A stretch of DNA of 64,000 nucleotides, taken from positions 62,001 through 126,000 of the forward strand of contig NZ_HG917869.1 in assembly GCF_000577895.1 (NCBI RefSeq), read 5' to 3'. Origin of the DNA: Clostridium bornimense. GTDB taxonomy: Bacteria > Bacillota > Clostridia > Clostridiales > Clostridiaceae. Positions 31,694 through 40,996 of the stretch are shown piece by piece. Every line of letters begins with the position of its first letter. The stretch's first letter is position 1. The position numbers were made by a program, and so were the translations under genes. The notes under the pieces are model-generated. The model saw nothing but the letters and a program-made list of their open reading frames with translations. It was not told the origin of the DNA and searched no databases.

Positions 31694-32470
31694 ATGTTAT
31701 ATGTAATTTATATCTTAGCAGGAATTGGGGCAGGGATTGTAACAGGGCTTGCAGGTCTTTCTGCAGCAGTAGTTATTACAACTTTACTTGTCAGTATATG
31801 TGGCTGGAAGAGTTATGATGCTGTAACGGTAGCTCTTGCAGCGGATGTTCTTGCTAGTTTACTTACCGCATACACATATTATAAAAATAAAAATATTGAT
31901 TTGAAGAATGGAATGCTTGTTACAATTACAGCTTTTATAGGAACTATCATTGGTAGCTATAGTGGATTTCTTTTCTCACAATCACAACCAGATGGGTTAG
32001 GCTACATTTCTATGTTAACTACAATATTTCTAGGTATAAAGTTTTTAGTAAAACCTATTGAAGAAGGTTATGATGCAGATTCTGGTTCAGAACAAATAAG
32101 TAAGAAAAAAATTATTTTGGCAATGTTTTTTGGTTGTGGTATAGGTTGGATTTGTGGTTTTACTGGAAGTGGTGGAGGTATTTTGATGCTTACAGTATTT
32201 ACATTACTTCTTGGATATAATTTAAAAGTCGCTGTCGGTACAAGCACTATGATTATGACTCTAGTTGCTTTAACTGGTACTATAAGTCATTTTTATATGG
32301 GAGCGACAATACAACTTATCCCGATGTTATTAGTTATAATCTTTTGTGTTAGTGCTGCTTATTTTAGTGCAAAATTTGCAAATAAATGTGAGATTAAAAA
32401 GTTAAATAAAGTTGTAGGTACATGCCTTGGAATCCTTGGGGTTATAACTATTTTAATAAAATTAATATAA
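31694..32470 (+). CDS. TSUP-family (TauE/SafE) sulfite/anion exporter
   Basis: The 258-residue protein has about eight membrane helices with the twofold TSUP signature: AGIGAGIVTGLAGLSAAVVIT near the N-terminus and GCGIGWICGFTGSGGGILM in the second half. TSUP proteins export or import sulfite, sulfonates or organic acids. The sulfate operon begins about 400 bases downstream on the same strand but is separated by a terminator and has its own promoter. A link to sulfur flux is therefore plausible but not shown. AAAGGAGGAATATATT precedes the ATG. Confidence 0.87.
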   Translation: MLYVIYILAGIGAGIVTGLAGLSAAVVITTLLVSICGWKSYDAVTVALAADVLASLLTAYTYYKNKNIDLKNGMLVTITAFIGTIIGSYSGFLFSQSQPDGLGYISMLTTIFLGIKFLVKPIEEGYDADSGSEQISKKKIILAMFFGCGIGWICGFTGSGGGILMLTVFTLLLGYNLKVAVGTSTMIMTLVALTGTISHFYMGATIQLIPMLLVIIFCVSAAYFSAKFANKCEIKKLNKVVGTCLGILGVITILIKLI

Positions 32471-32515
32471 CTTATGTTTTACTTAAAATAGTACTTATGA
32501 TTCATAGTTTTATAA

Positions 32516-32680
32516 AAGGATGTCCGAATATCATATCCCTCTGGTGAAAATGTAAATAGAGTGAATCAGATAGAAGAGAATAGAGAAAGATTAATGGAAC
32601 AAATTAAAGCAAATATAGGACTGAAAAAAATAAATAGTATTTTTAAAATCTACGTCACGTACATTTTAATTTCAGAATAA
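32516..32680 (+). pseudogene. Possible coding remnant
   Basis: An open frame without start reads KDVRISYPSGENVNRVNQIE then ENRERLMEQIKANIGLKK before a stop at 32678. Amino-acid composition looks like a real C-terminal helix, but there is no ribosome site and a stop lies just upstream. I do not recognise the parent protein. Confidence 0.3.
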
Positions 32681-32686
32681 AATTTT

Positions 32687-32736
32687 GAAAGAACCATTGC
32701 GTAAGTAAATAAATTTATGCAATGGTTCTTTCATTT
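32687..32736 (+). terminator. Terminator upstream of the sulfate operon
   Basis: GAAAGAACCATTGC (32687-32700) pairs with GCAATGGTTCTTTC (32719-32732; the flanking GTAA/TTAT pairs extend it). Ts follow. It isolates the sulfate operon from upstream transcription. Confidence 0.8.
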
Positions 32737-32803
32737 ATAAAAAAACAAGAAAAAACCTAGTAAGTTTATGGGATTAATAAAAAATTTTTCTGTTTAATAT
32801 ACT

Positions 32804-32839
32804 ATTCCTATTGACATACTATGAATTTAGGAATATATT
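32804..32839 (+). promoter_or_regulatory. Promoter of the sulfate operon with inverted repeat
   Basis: TTGACA (32811-32816), 17 bp, TATATT (32834-32839) is a near-consensus sigma-A promoter. ATTCCTA (32804-32810) and TAGGAAT (32828-32834) form an inverted repeat that flanks the -35 and touches the -10, a suitable repressor site (for example a CymR-like regulator, inferred). Confidence 0.75.
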
Positions 32840-32877
32840 AGTACAAAATAGAAAATAAAGTAAATGGGGGCGATTAT

Positions 32878-33912
32878 ATGAAAATTAAGAAAGTAGTGAG
32901 TTTATTACTTGTGGCAATAATTGGGGGCACATTGTTAACAAGTTGTTCAGATGAAAATAAGAATAAAGATACTGTGGAAATAACAAATGTATCATATGAT
33001 CCAACAAGAGAGTTATATGAAGCTTATAATAAAGAATTTCAAAAGTATTACAAGGACAAAACGAATAAAGATGTTGTTATAACTCAGTCTCATGGGGGAT
33101 CAGGTAAACAAGCAAGGGCAGTTATAGAAGGTAATGAGGCAGATGTTGTAACTTTGGCTTTAGGTTATGATATTTCTGCAATAGAAAAAGCTGGATTAAT
33201 AGAGAGCGGTTGGCAATCAAAATTTGATAAGAATAGTTCACCATATACTTCTACTATTGTTTTTCTAGTTCGTAAAGGTAATCCTAAGAATATAAATGAT
33301 TGGGATGATTTAGTAAGAGAAGATGTCGGAATAATAACACCAAATCCTAAGACTTCTGGTGGTGCACGTTGGAATTACCTTGCAGCTTGGGCTTATAGTT
33401 ATAAGAAAAACAATGGTGACGAAGAAAAAGTAAAGAAATATATGAAAGATCTATTTGGAAATGTATTAGTACTAGATTCTGGTGCAAGGGGAGCTACTAC
33501 TACTTTTGTTGAAAATGGACAAGGAGATGTGCTATTAGCTTGGGAAAATGAAGCATATTTATCACTTAAGGAACATCCTGATGAATTTGAAATTGTTACA
33601 CCAAGTATAAGTATGTTAGCAGAGCCTCCAGTAGCAGTAGTAGACGAAGTAGTTGATAAGAAAGGAACAAGAGAAGTTGCTACTGAATATTTAGAATATT
33701 TATATTCTGACATTGGACAAAGAATTGCAGGAGAGAATTATTATAGACCAACTAATGAAGAGATTGCCAAGGAGTTTTCTGATGTATTTAACTTAGATAT
33801 GGAACTTATAAATATTGATGATAAGATTTTTGGCGGATGGGATAAAGCGCAAAAAGAACATTTTGATGATGGTGGTATTTTTGATGAAATATATGATGGC
33901 GAACAAGGTTAA
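32878..33912 (+). CDS. sbp: Sulfate/thiosulfate ABC transporter substrate-binding lipoprotein
   Basis: This 344-residue protein captures sulfate outside the membrane. A lipoprotein signal ends in LLTSC (lipid Cys at about residue 22). The mature protein has the sulfate-binding family motifs VSYDPTRELYEAYN, SHGGSGKQARAVIEG and WDDLVREDVGIITPNPKTSGGARWNYLAAW. GGGGGCGATT precedes the ATG. It is the first gene of an operon that continues, with overlaps or gaps below 25 bases, through transport, activation and reduction of sulfate. Confidence 0.94.
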   Translation: MKIKKVVSLLLVAIIGGTLLTSCSDENKNKDTVEITNVSYDPTRELYEAYNKEFQKYYKDKTNKDVVITQSHGGSGKQARAVIEGNEADVVTLALGYDISAIEKAGLIESGWQSKFDKNSSPYTSTIVFLVRKGNPKNINDWDDLVREDVGIITPNPKTSGGARWNYLAAWAYSYKKNNGDEEKVKKYMKDLFGNVLVLDSGARGATTTFVENGQGDVLLAWENEAYLSLKEHPDEFEIVTPSISMLAEPPVAVVDEVVDKKGTREVATEYLEYLYSDIGQRIAGENYYRPTNEEIAKEFSDVFNLDMELINIDDKIFGGWDKAQKEHFDDGGIFDEIYDGEQG

Positions 33913-33924
33913 GGAGTGAATGAA

Positions 33925-34755
33925 ATGGGGAAGAGTAAGAAACGTGCAGTAATTCCAGGATATAAAGTATCTATGGGAGTAACAATAACATTTTTAAGCT
34001 TAATAGTATTAATTCCACTGGCTTCATTAGCTATTAATGCATCGGGAATGGGATTTAACAAATTCATTAGTACAGTAACGAACCCTAGAGTTATCGCAGC
34101 TTATAAAGTTAGTTTTTTATGTGCTTTTATAGCTACAATAGTAAATAGTTTTTTTGGAGTTATCATTGCGTGGACATTAGTGAGATATGACTTTAAGGGA
34201 AAGAGAATTATTGATGGACTAATAGAACTACCTTTTGCTCTTCCTACAGCAGTAGCAGGTATTGCTCTAACAACTCTTTATTCAGATAAAGGAATGATTG
34301 GAAAATATTTCGATGCTATAGGAATAAAGATTTCTTATACAAGAGTAGGAATAATAGCTGCAATGATTTTTATAGGTATACCTTTTGTTGTTAGATCAAT
34401 TCAACCAGTGCTAGAAGGTATAGACAAACAATATGAAGAAGCTGCCACTATGTTAGGCGCTTCAAGAGTTCGTATATTTTTTAAAGTGATTTTTCCAGAA
34501 ATATTACCAGCATTATTAACAGGGTTTGGATTAGCCTTTGCTAGAGCAGTTGGTGAGTATGGAAGTGTTGTGTTTATATCAGGAAATATGCCATTTAAAA
34601 CAGAAATAGCACCATTACTTATTATGAGTAAATTAGAACAATATGATTATACTGGTGCCAATGCCATTGCATTAGTAATGCTTGTAATATCATTCCTAAT
34701 ATTATTTTTAATTAATTCAATTCAAGTTTATACAAATAAATTTGTAAAGGAATAG
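33925..34755 (+). CDS. cysT: Sulfate ABC transporter permease CysT
   Basis: This 276-residue inner-membrane subunit has six helices and the binding-protein-dependent permease signature EEAATMLGASRVRIFFKVIFPEILPALLTG. The early segment VSMGVTITFLSLIVLIPLASL is typical of CysT/CysU. I prefer ATG 33925 because AAGGAG at 33911-33916 is too near the in-frame GTG 33916. It pairs with CysW encoded ten bases downstream. Confidence 0.93.
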   Translation: MGKSKKRAVIPGYKVSMGVTITFLSLIVLIPLASLAINASGMGFNKFISTVTNPRVIAAYKVSFLCAFIATIVNSFFGVIIAWTLVRYDFKGKRIIDGLIELPFALPTAVAGIALTTLYSDKGMIGKYFDAIGIKISYTRVGIIAAMIFIGIPFVVRSIQPVLEGIDKQYEEAATMLGASRVRIFFKVIFPEILPALLTGFGLAFARAVGEYGSVVFISGNMPFKTEIAPLLIMSKLEQYDYTGANAIALVMLVISFLILFLINSIQVYTNKFVKE

Positions 34756-34765
34756 AGGTGAGAAA

Positions 34766-35587
34766 ATGGAAAAGTCAAAATTTGTTAAGTGGTTATTAAT
34801 TTCAGTGACAGTTATATTTTTATTCTTAATGCTTATAATGCCATTAGTTGTCGTTATTATAGAAGCTCTTAAAAAAGGTCTTATTTCATATAAAGATGCA
34901 ATAACTGATGAATATACTATACAGGCTTTAATACTTACATTAGAGGCAACAATAGCAGCTGTAGTTATAAACACAGTTTTTGGATTGTTTGCAGCATGGA
35001 CTATAACAAAGTTTCATTTTAGAGGTAAGAAGCTTTTAACAACACTAATAGATATTCCATTTGCCATTTCTCCAGTAATAGCAGGATTGATATTTATATT
35101 AACCTTTGGAAGAATAGGGTGGGCATATGATTTTTTACAGGCTGCTAATATTAAGATAGTTTTTGCAGTTCCAGGAATAATACTTGCAACTATTTTTGTG
35201 ACATTTCCATTTGTAGCAAGGGAGATAATTCCCGTATTAAATGCACAAGGGAAGGATGAAGAAGAGGCTGCAGCTCTTATGGGAGCAAAGGGATTCAAAA
35301 TTTTTACTAAGATAACATTGCCACATATAAAATGGGCATTGCTTTATGGAATAATATTATGTACAGCAAGAGCGATGGGAGAGTTTGGGGCTGTATCAGT
35401 CTTATCTGGCCATCTTAAAGGTAAAACAAATACTCTGCCTTTGCATATAGAGTGTTTATATAATGAATTTAATTCTAATGCAGCATTTGCAGTGTCATCA
35501 ATTTTAGTAATACTAGCCATTATAATTTTAATCTTAAGAAATATTGCTGAGCATAAGAGCAAGAAATATAGTAAGGTAAGTAAATAA
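34766..35587 (+). CDS. cysW: Sulfate ABC transporter permease CysW
   Basis: This 273-residue second permease subunit has six helices and the EAA loop DEEEAAALMGAKGFKIFTKITLPHIKWALLYG. The start of the mature region (LFLMLIMPLVVVIIEALKKG) and the ending IAEHKSKKYSKVSK match CysW rather than CysT. A GAGGTGAGAAA site lies just before the ATG. It forms the membrane channel with CysT, powered by CysA. Confidence 0.93.
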   Translation: MEKSKFVKWLLISVTVIFLFLMLIMPLVVVIIEALKKGLISYKDAITDEYTIQALILTLEATIAAVVINTVFGLFAAWTITKFHFRGKKLLTTLIDIPFAISPVIAGLIFILTFGRIGWAYDFLQAANIKIVFAVPGIILATIFVTFPFVAREIIPVLNAQGKDEEEAAALMGAKGFKIFTKITLPHIKWALLYGIILCTARAMGEFGAVSVLSGHLKGKTNTLPLHIECLYNEFNSNAAFAVSSILVILAIIILILRNIAEHKSKKYSKVSK

Positions 35588-35603
35588 TAAGGAGGTTTAA
35601 TAT

Positions 35604-36665
35604 ATGTACGTAGAACTAAAAAATATAAATAAGGGGTTTGAAAATTATAAAGCCTCCGATAATGTTAATTTTCAGATAGAAAAAGGAAAACTTATTGCGC
35701 TATTAGGGCCCAGTGGTAGTGGAAAGACTACTATTTTAAGGATGATTGCAGGTCTTGAAACACCAGACTCAGGAGATATTATTATTGATGGTGTTCGTGT
35801 CAATGATGTTGAAGCAAGTAAAAGAGGTATTGGATTTGTATTTCAAAATTATGCTTTATTTAGATACATGACAGTGTTTGATAATATAGCTTTTGGATTA
35901 GAAGTACAAAAGAAAGATAAAAAGTTTATTAATGAAAGAGTAAAAGAACTTATTAGTCTCATTGGACTAGAGGGATTAGAAAAAAGATATCCTCATCAAC
36001 TTTCAGGAGGACAACGTCAAAGGGTAGCTTTTGCAAGGGCATTAGCACCAAATCCGCAATTATTACTTTTAGATGAGCCCTTTGCAGCTATTGATGCAAA
36101 GGTAAGACATGAACTTAGAACTTGGCTTAGAGAAATGATAGATAAGGTGGGAGTAACAAGTATATTTGTTACCCATGATCAAGATGAAGCAATAGAGGTA
36201 GCTGATGAAATAATTGTTACTAATAAAGGAAGAGTAGAACAAAAAGGAACTCCACTTGAGATATATAATAAACCGGCAACACCTTTTGTTGCAAAGTTTA
36301 TTGGACAATCTATCGTTATTAATGATTTTGGTAAATTAAGAGGCTTTGATGAATATTCTCATTATTCAAAAGCGGTGATAAGACCTGAGTTTATAAAAGT
36401 ATTAAAAAAGGGTGCAATAAATCAGCATATTAGTGCAACAGAAGAAGGAGTAGTAGAAGCTGTTGCTTATAGAGGTAGTTACCTTGAAGTGAAAGTTAGA
36501 ATTGGTGATATTTCAGTTACTACAACAGTGCAATTATCAGAAGAATTAGTGGAAGTTGGAGAAAAAGTACAAGTTTTAATATATAAATTATATGCTTTTA
36601 ACAATGAAGAGGTAATATTAATTAAAAATAGAAAGATGGAAAATAATAACTCTGTTTATATTTAG
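35604..36665 (+). CDS. cysA: Sulfate ABC transporter ATP-binding protein CysA
   Basis: This 353-residue ATPase has Walker A GPSGSGKTT (about residues 34-42), signature LSGGQRQRVAFARALAP, Walker B LLLLDEPFAAID and H-loop VTHDQ. The C-terminal domain (about 240-350) is the regulatory TOBE-like region seen in CysA. AAGGAGG lies nine bases before the ATG. Sequence and context give it to the sulfate importer. Confidence 0.94.
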   Translation: MYVELKNINKGFENYKASDNVNFQIEKGKLIALLGPSGSGKTTILRMIAGLETPDSGDIIIDGVRVNDVEASKRGIGFVFQNYALFRYMTVFDNIAFGLEVQKKDKKFINERVKELISLIGLEGLEKRYPHQLSGGQRQRVAFARALAPNPQLLLLDEPFAAIDAKVRHELRTWLREMIDKVGVTSIFVTHDQDEAIEVADEIIVTNKGRVEQKGTPLEIYNKPATPFVAKFIGQSIVINDFGKLRGFDEYSHYSKAVIRPEFIKVLKKGAINQHISATEEGVVEAVAYRGSYLEVKVRIGDISVTTTVQLSEELVEVGEKVQVLIYKLYAFNNEEVILIKNRKMENNNSVYI

Positions 36666-36674
36666 GGGGAAATT

Positions 36675-38366
36675 ATGAAGGAAGTTAGAATAGAAAAAAT
36701 AACTACCGATGTATTAATAATTGGTGGAGGTACAGCAGGATGCTATAGTGCTATTACATTAGGTGAAGAATCTAATCTAAATGTATTAGTAGTGGAAAAG
36801 GCTAATATAAAAAGGAGCGGCTGTTTAGCAGCAGGAGTTAATGCTATTAATGCCTATATAGTTAAAGGAAAGACAGCAGAAGACTATGTAGATTATGCTA
36901 AAAAAGATGCTGATGGTATTGTAAGGGAAGATTTACTTTTAACAATGTCTGAAGGATTAAATAAGGTAACAAAAAAGCTAGAGGATTTAGGTCTTGTTAT
37001 ATTAAAAGATGAAAATGGTGAATATGTAGCAAGAGGAACTAGAAATATAAAGATAAATGGAGAGAATATAAAGCCAATTTTAGCAGAAGCAACTAAGGCA
37101 CAAAAAAATGTATCTATATTAAATAAGGTAAATATCACAGATTTTATTGTGAAGGACAATAGGATTTATGGAGCTATTGGTGTAGCTGTTGATGATAATA
37201 TTCTTTATGAAATTTCTGCTAAGGCAGTAATTTGTGCCACTGGTGGTGCAGCAGGACTTTATAGACCAAATAATCCTGGATTTTCTAGACATAAGATGTG
37301 GTATCCACCGTTTAATACAGGAGCTGGTTATGCAATGGGAATAAGAGCAGGGGCAGAGATGACAACTTTTGAAATGAGATTTATTGCTCTTAGGTGTAAA
37401 GATACTATAGCACCTACAGGAACTATAGCTCAAGGGGTAGGGGCAAAACAAGTAAACTCAAAAGGTGAGGTTTATGAAAACAAGTATGGTTTAACAACTT
37501 CAGAAAGGGTTTATGGAACAGTTAAGGAAAATCAAGAAGGTAGAGGACCGTGTTATTTAAGAACAGAAGGTATTGATAATAGTAAGAATGATGATCTTAA
37601 GAAAGCATATTTAAATATGGCACCAAGCCAAACTTTAAAATGGGTTGAATCTGGTAAAAATCCTAGTGAGGCTAATGTAGAAATAGAAGGTACAGAACCT
37701 TATATTGTTGGTGGACATACTGCTAGTGGATATTGGGTTGATAGTAATAGAAGAACTACTATAAAAGGGCTTTATGCAGCAGGAGATGTTGCTGGAGGTT
37801 GTCCTCAAAAATATGTAACAGGAGCATTAGTAGAAGGAGAAATAGCTGCAAAAGCTGTTATAAAGGATTTAGAAAATTATACTGCCACAGTAGTAGATGA
37901 AATAGATAATTTTGTAGCAGAAAAGAAAAAAGAGGTAGAAAGCTTCTTAAATAATGAAGAAGGATTATTTTCTATAGAGGCTATAGAAGAAGCAATGCAA
38001 AAGGTAATGGATAGTTATGCTGGTGGTATAAGTACTAATTATCAGTATAATGAAAAGCAATTAAAAGTAGCTGAGGAGAAAATAAATCAAATAGAAAAAC
38101 TTACAGATAGTCTAAAAGCTAATGATTTTCATGAACTTATGTTTATATATGAAATAAAGGAGAGGCTAGTAATTTGTAAATCTGTTATAGCTCATTTAAA
38201 TGCTAGAAAAGAGACAAGATGGCATAGCTTTGCAGAAAATCTTGATTATCCTAATAAAGATGATAAATGGCTTAAATATGTAAATTCTAAGGTTGTTGAT
38301 GGAAAGATTGAAATTATTTTAAGAGATTTAGTAGGCAGGGGGGAAGTATATGAGCATAGCAATTAA
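36675..38366 (+). CDS. aprA: Adenylylsulfate (APS) reductase alpha subunit, AprA-like flavoprotein
   Basis: This 563-residue protein of the fumarate reductase/AprA family probably reduces APS to sulfite and AMP. It has an N-terminal FAD site (DVLIIGGGTAGCYSAITLG), the AprA-type segment SGCLAAGVNAINAYIVKG, and FEMRFIALRCKDTIAPTGTIAQG. A second FAD contact (GLYAAGDVAGGCPQKYVTGALVEG) follows. It is shorter than dissimilatory AprA proteins (about 620 or more residues). The stop overlaps the ferredoxin gene by 17 bases, so they form a complex as AprBA. Its place between CysA and CysDN, with no cysH gene, supports an assimilatory role. Confidence 0.88.
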   Translation: MKEVRIEKITTDVLIIGGGTAGCYSAITLGEESNLNVLVVEKANIKRSGCLAAGVNAINAYIVKGKTAEDYVDYAKKDADGIVREDLLLTMSEGLNKVTKKLEDLGLVILKDENGEYVARGTRNIKINGENIKPILAEATKAQKNVSILNKVNITDFIVKDNRIYGAIGVAVDDNILYEISAKAVICATGGAAGLYRPNNPGFSRHKMWYPPFNTGAGYAMGIRAGAEMTTFEMRFIALRCKDTIAPTGTIAQGVGAKQVNSKGEVYENKYGLTTSERVYGTVKENQEGRGPCYLRTEGIDNSKNDDLKKAYLNMAPSQTLKWVESGKNPSEANVEIEGTEPYIVGGHTASGYWVDSNRRTTIKGLYAAGDVAGGCPQKYVTGALVEGEIAAKAVIKDLENYTATVVDEIDNFVAEKKKEVESFLNNEEGLFSIEAIEEAMQKVMDSYAGGISTNYQYNEKQLKVAEEKINQIEKLTDSLKANDFHELMFIYEIKERLVICKSVIAHLNARKETRWHSFAENLDYPNKDDKWLKYVNSKVVDGKIEIILRDLVGRGEVYEHSN

Positions 38367-38664
38367 TAAAGAAAAATGTGTTGGATGTAAAGGCTGTACG
38401 AAGGTTTGTCCAGGAAGCCTATTGGAAATAGACGAAAATAATAAAGCTTATATAAAATATCCTAAAGATTGTTGGGGCTGTTGCTCTTGCATAAAAGAAT
38501 GTAAATTTAGCGCAATTTCTTTATATTTAGGAGCAGATATTGGTGGTAGAGGTAGTAAGCTATCAGTAAATATCGAAGGAGATATTGCTCATTGGAAAAT
38601 AGAAGAAGGCAATGGAAATATTGAAGAGATAAATATTAATAGAAAAGATTCTAATAAGTATTAA
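38350..38664 (+). CDS. aprB: APS reductase beta subunit, AprB-like ferredoxin
   Basis: This 104-residue protein carries two [4Fe-4S] motifs: [13 protein letters not shown] at about 11-23 and [13 protein letters not shown] at about 42-54. It delivers electrons to the flavoprotein encoded by the overlapping upstream gene. The residues after 60 form a short tail, much shorter than the C-terminal extension of dissimilatory AprB. AGGCAGGGGGGAAG precedes the ATG inside the end of aprA. Translational coupling is likely. Confidence 0.88.
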   Translation: MSIAINKEKCVGCKGCTKVCPGSLLEIDENNKAYIKYPKDCWGCCSCIKECKFSAISLYLGADIGGRGSKLSVNIEGDIAHWKIEEGNGNIEEININRKDSNKY

Positions 38665-38681
38665 GAAATGGGGGCAATAAG

Positions 38682-39581
38682 ATGAGGGAATTATCACATT
38701 TAGATCAATTAGAAGCAGAAGCAATTTATATTATTAGGGAAGTGGCAGCAGAATGCGAAAAGCCAGTAATGTTATATTCAATAGGAAAGGATAGTTCAGT
38801 AATGCTACATTTGGCAATGAAGGCATTTTATCCAGAAAAGCCACCGTTTCCTTTTATGCATATTGATACAACTTGGAAGTTTAAAGAAATGATTGAGTTT
38901 AGGGATAAGACAGCAAAAGAACTAGGTATAGATATGATTGTTTATAGTAATGAGGAAGGGGTTAAAAATGGAATAAATCCTTTTGAACATGGGTCAGCAT
39001 ATACAGATATCATGAAAACTCAAGCATTAAAACAAGGGTTAAAGAAATATGGATTTACAGCAGCCTTTGGTGGTGGACGTCGTGATGAAGAAAAGTCTCG
39101 TGCAAAGGAAAGAGTGTTTTCTTTCCGTAATGAAGCACAAGCTTGGGATCCTAAAAATCAAAGACCTGAAATGTGGAAACTTTATAATACAAAAATAAAT
39201 AAAGGGGAGAGCATAAGAGTATTTCCATTATCAAATTGGACTGAAAAAGATATTTGGCAATATATAAAAAGAGAAAAAATTGATATAGTACCTTTATATT
39301 TTGCAAAGGAACGTCCCGTTGTATATCGTGATGGCAATATTATAATGGTTGATGATGATAGATTTAAATTTTTGCCAGGAGAAAAGGTAGAGTATAAAAA
39401 AGTTCGTTTTAGAACTCTTGGTTGTTATCCATTAACAGGGGGATGCGAGTCAGAAGCAGATACTCTAGATGAAATTATAGAGGAAACTTTAGGTGCTGTT
39501 TCTTCAGAAAGAACAACTCGTGTAATTGATAATGAGGCAGCAGGAAGTATGGAAAGAAGAAAAAGGGAGGGGTATTTCTAA
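38682..39581 (+). CDS. cysD: Sulfate adenylyltransferase subunit 2
   Basis: This 299-residue ATP-PPi-alpha-hydrolase activates sulfate to APS. The [13 protein letters not shown] loop is at about residues 33-45, and the family motifs [34 protein letters not shown] and [17 protein letters not shown] are intact. The stop overlaps the ATG of cysN (TAATG-type junction at 39579-39583), so the two subunits are made together. CysD normally works in the CysDN complex. Confidence 0.95.
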   Translation: MRELSHLDQLEAEAIYIIREVAAECEKPVMLYSIGKDSSVMLHLAMKAFYPEKPPFPFMHIDTTWKFKEMIEFRDKTAKELGIDMIVYSNEEGVKNGINPFEHGSAYTDIMKTQALKQGLKKYGFTAAFGGGRRDEEKSRAKERVFSFRNEAQAWDPKNQRPEMWKLYNTKINKGESIRVFPLSNWTEKDIWQYIKREKIDIVPLYFAKERPVVYRDGNIIMVDDDRFKFLPGEKVEYKKVRFRTLGCYPLTGGCESEADTLDEIIEETLGAVSSERTTRVIDNEAAGSMERRKREGYF

Positions 39582-40978
39582 TGAAAGGATTATTAAAATT
39601 TATAACATGTGGTAGTGTTGATGATGGAAAGTCTACTTTAATAGGACATATTTTATATGATTCAAAGCTTTTATATGCAGACCAAGCGAGAGCATTAGAA
39701 CTAGATAGTAAAGTTGGAAGTAGAGAAGGAGATATAGATTATTCATTACTATTAGATGGACTTATGGCAGAGCGTGAACAAGGTATTACAATAGATGTAG
39801 CTTATCGCTACTTTACTACCGATGCCCGCAGCTTTATTGTTGCTGATACTCCTGGTCATGAAGAATATACAAGAAACATGGCTGTTGGTGCTTCCTTTGC
39901 TGATTTAAGTATTATATTAGTAGATGCAAAGAAAGGTGTTCAAGTTCAAACAAGAAGACATAGTCGTATTTGTTCACTAATGGGAATTAGATACTTTGTA
40001 TTTGCTATAAATAAAATGGATTTAGTTAATTACGATGAAGAAACTTTCAATAATATAAGGGAAGAAATATATAAGTTAGCAGGAGAATTATCATTAGAAA
40101 ATGTAAAAATTATTCCTTTATCTGCAACAGAAGGAGATAATTTAACTACTAAATCTTCTAATATGACATGGTATAAGGAAGAGCCACTTTTAACTTATTT
40201 AGAAAATGTTGATATCGAAGATGATAATAAGGAAGAAGGATTTTATTTACCAGTACAAAGAGTTTGTAGACCGAACCACACGTTCAGAGGTTTTCAAGGA
40301 GAAATTGAAAGTGGAGCTATTGCTGTAGGGGATGAGGTTGTTACATTGCCAAGTAAAGAAAAGGCAGTAGTAAAGACTATATTAAACGGAAGCGAGAATG
40401 TAAAAGAAGCTTATAAGGGCCAAGCTGTAACTATACAACTAGACAAGGAAGTTGATATATCAAGAGGTTGTGTAATATCTAAGGGTGCTAATATAAATAT
40501 CAGCAATTTAATAACAACAAAAATCTTATGGATGGATGATAATAACTTAGTACCAGGAAGAGAGTATTTTATTAAGATAGGTACAAAATTAGTAGTAGCA
40601 GAAGTAAAGGACATAATATATAAGATTGATATAAATACTGGGGAACATTTAGATGCTGAAGAATTGGTGAAAAACGAAATAGCTTTATGTGATATTAAGA
40701 TTTCAGAAAAAATAATAGTAGATGAATTTAAAAATCATAAAACTTTAGGTGAGTTTATTTTAATAGACCGTATTACTAATATGACTTCTGCTTGTGGTGT
40801 TATTGAAAAAATTACAGTTGGAGATAACGATGAGGATAAAATACAAACAAACCTTGACAATAAGTTAAAAATTGTTAAAAATCAAATAGAGGACATTAAC
40901 TCTGGAACTATAACACTTATTGTAGAAAATGGAGAATTGGTAGCCATTGAAAAGAATGAAAAAATAATATTAGACTAG
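39581..40978 (+). CDS. cysN: Sulfate adenylyltransferase subunit 1 (GTPase)
   Basis: This 465-residue EF-Tu-like GTPase stimulates CysD. G1 SVDDGKSTLIGHILYDSK, the switch region REQGITIDVAYRYF, G3 DTPGHEEYTRNMAVGAS and G4 NKMD are all intact, followed by two beta-barrel domains. There is no C-terminal APS kinase (CysC) fusion and no separate cysC, which agrees with direct APS reduction by the AprA/AprB-like enzyme encoded upstream. Confidence 0.95.
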   Translation: MKGLLKFITCGSVDDGKSTLIGHILYDSKLLYADQARALELDSKVGSREGDIDYSLLLDGLMAEREQGITIDVAYRYFTTDARSFIVADTPGHEEYTRNMAVGASFADLSIILVDAKKGVQVQTRRHSRICSLMGIRYFVFAINKMDLVNYDEETFNNIREEIYKLAGELSLENVKIIPLSATEGDNLTTKSSNMTWYKEEPLLTYLENVDIEDDNKEEGFYLPVQRVCRPNHTFRGFQGEIESGAIAVGDEVVTLPSKEKAVVKTILNGSENVKEAYKGQAVTIQLDKEVDISRGCVISKGANINISNLITTKILWMDDNNLVPGREYFIKIGTKLVVAEVKDIIYKIDINTGEHLDAEELVKNEIALCDIKISEKIIVDEFKNHKTLGEFILIDRITNMTSACGVIEKITVGDNDEDKIQTNLDNKLKIVKNQIEDINSGTITLIVENGELVAIEKNEKIILD

Positions 40979-40996
40979 TTTATTGGGGGTAAAGCT

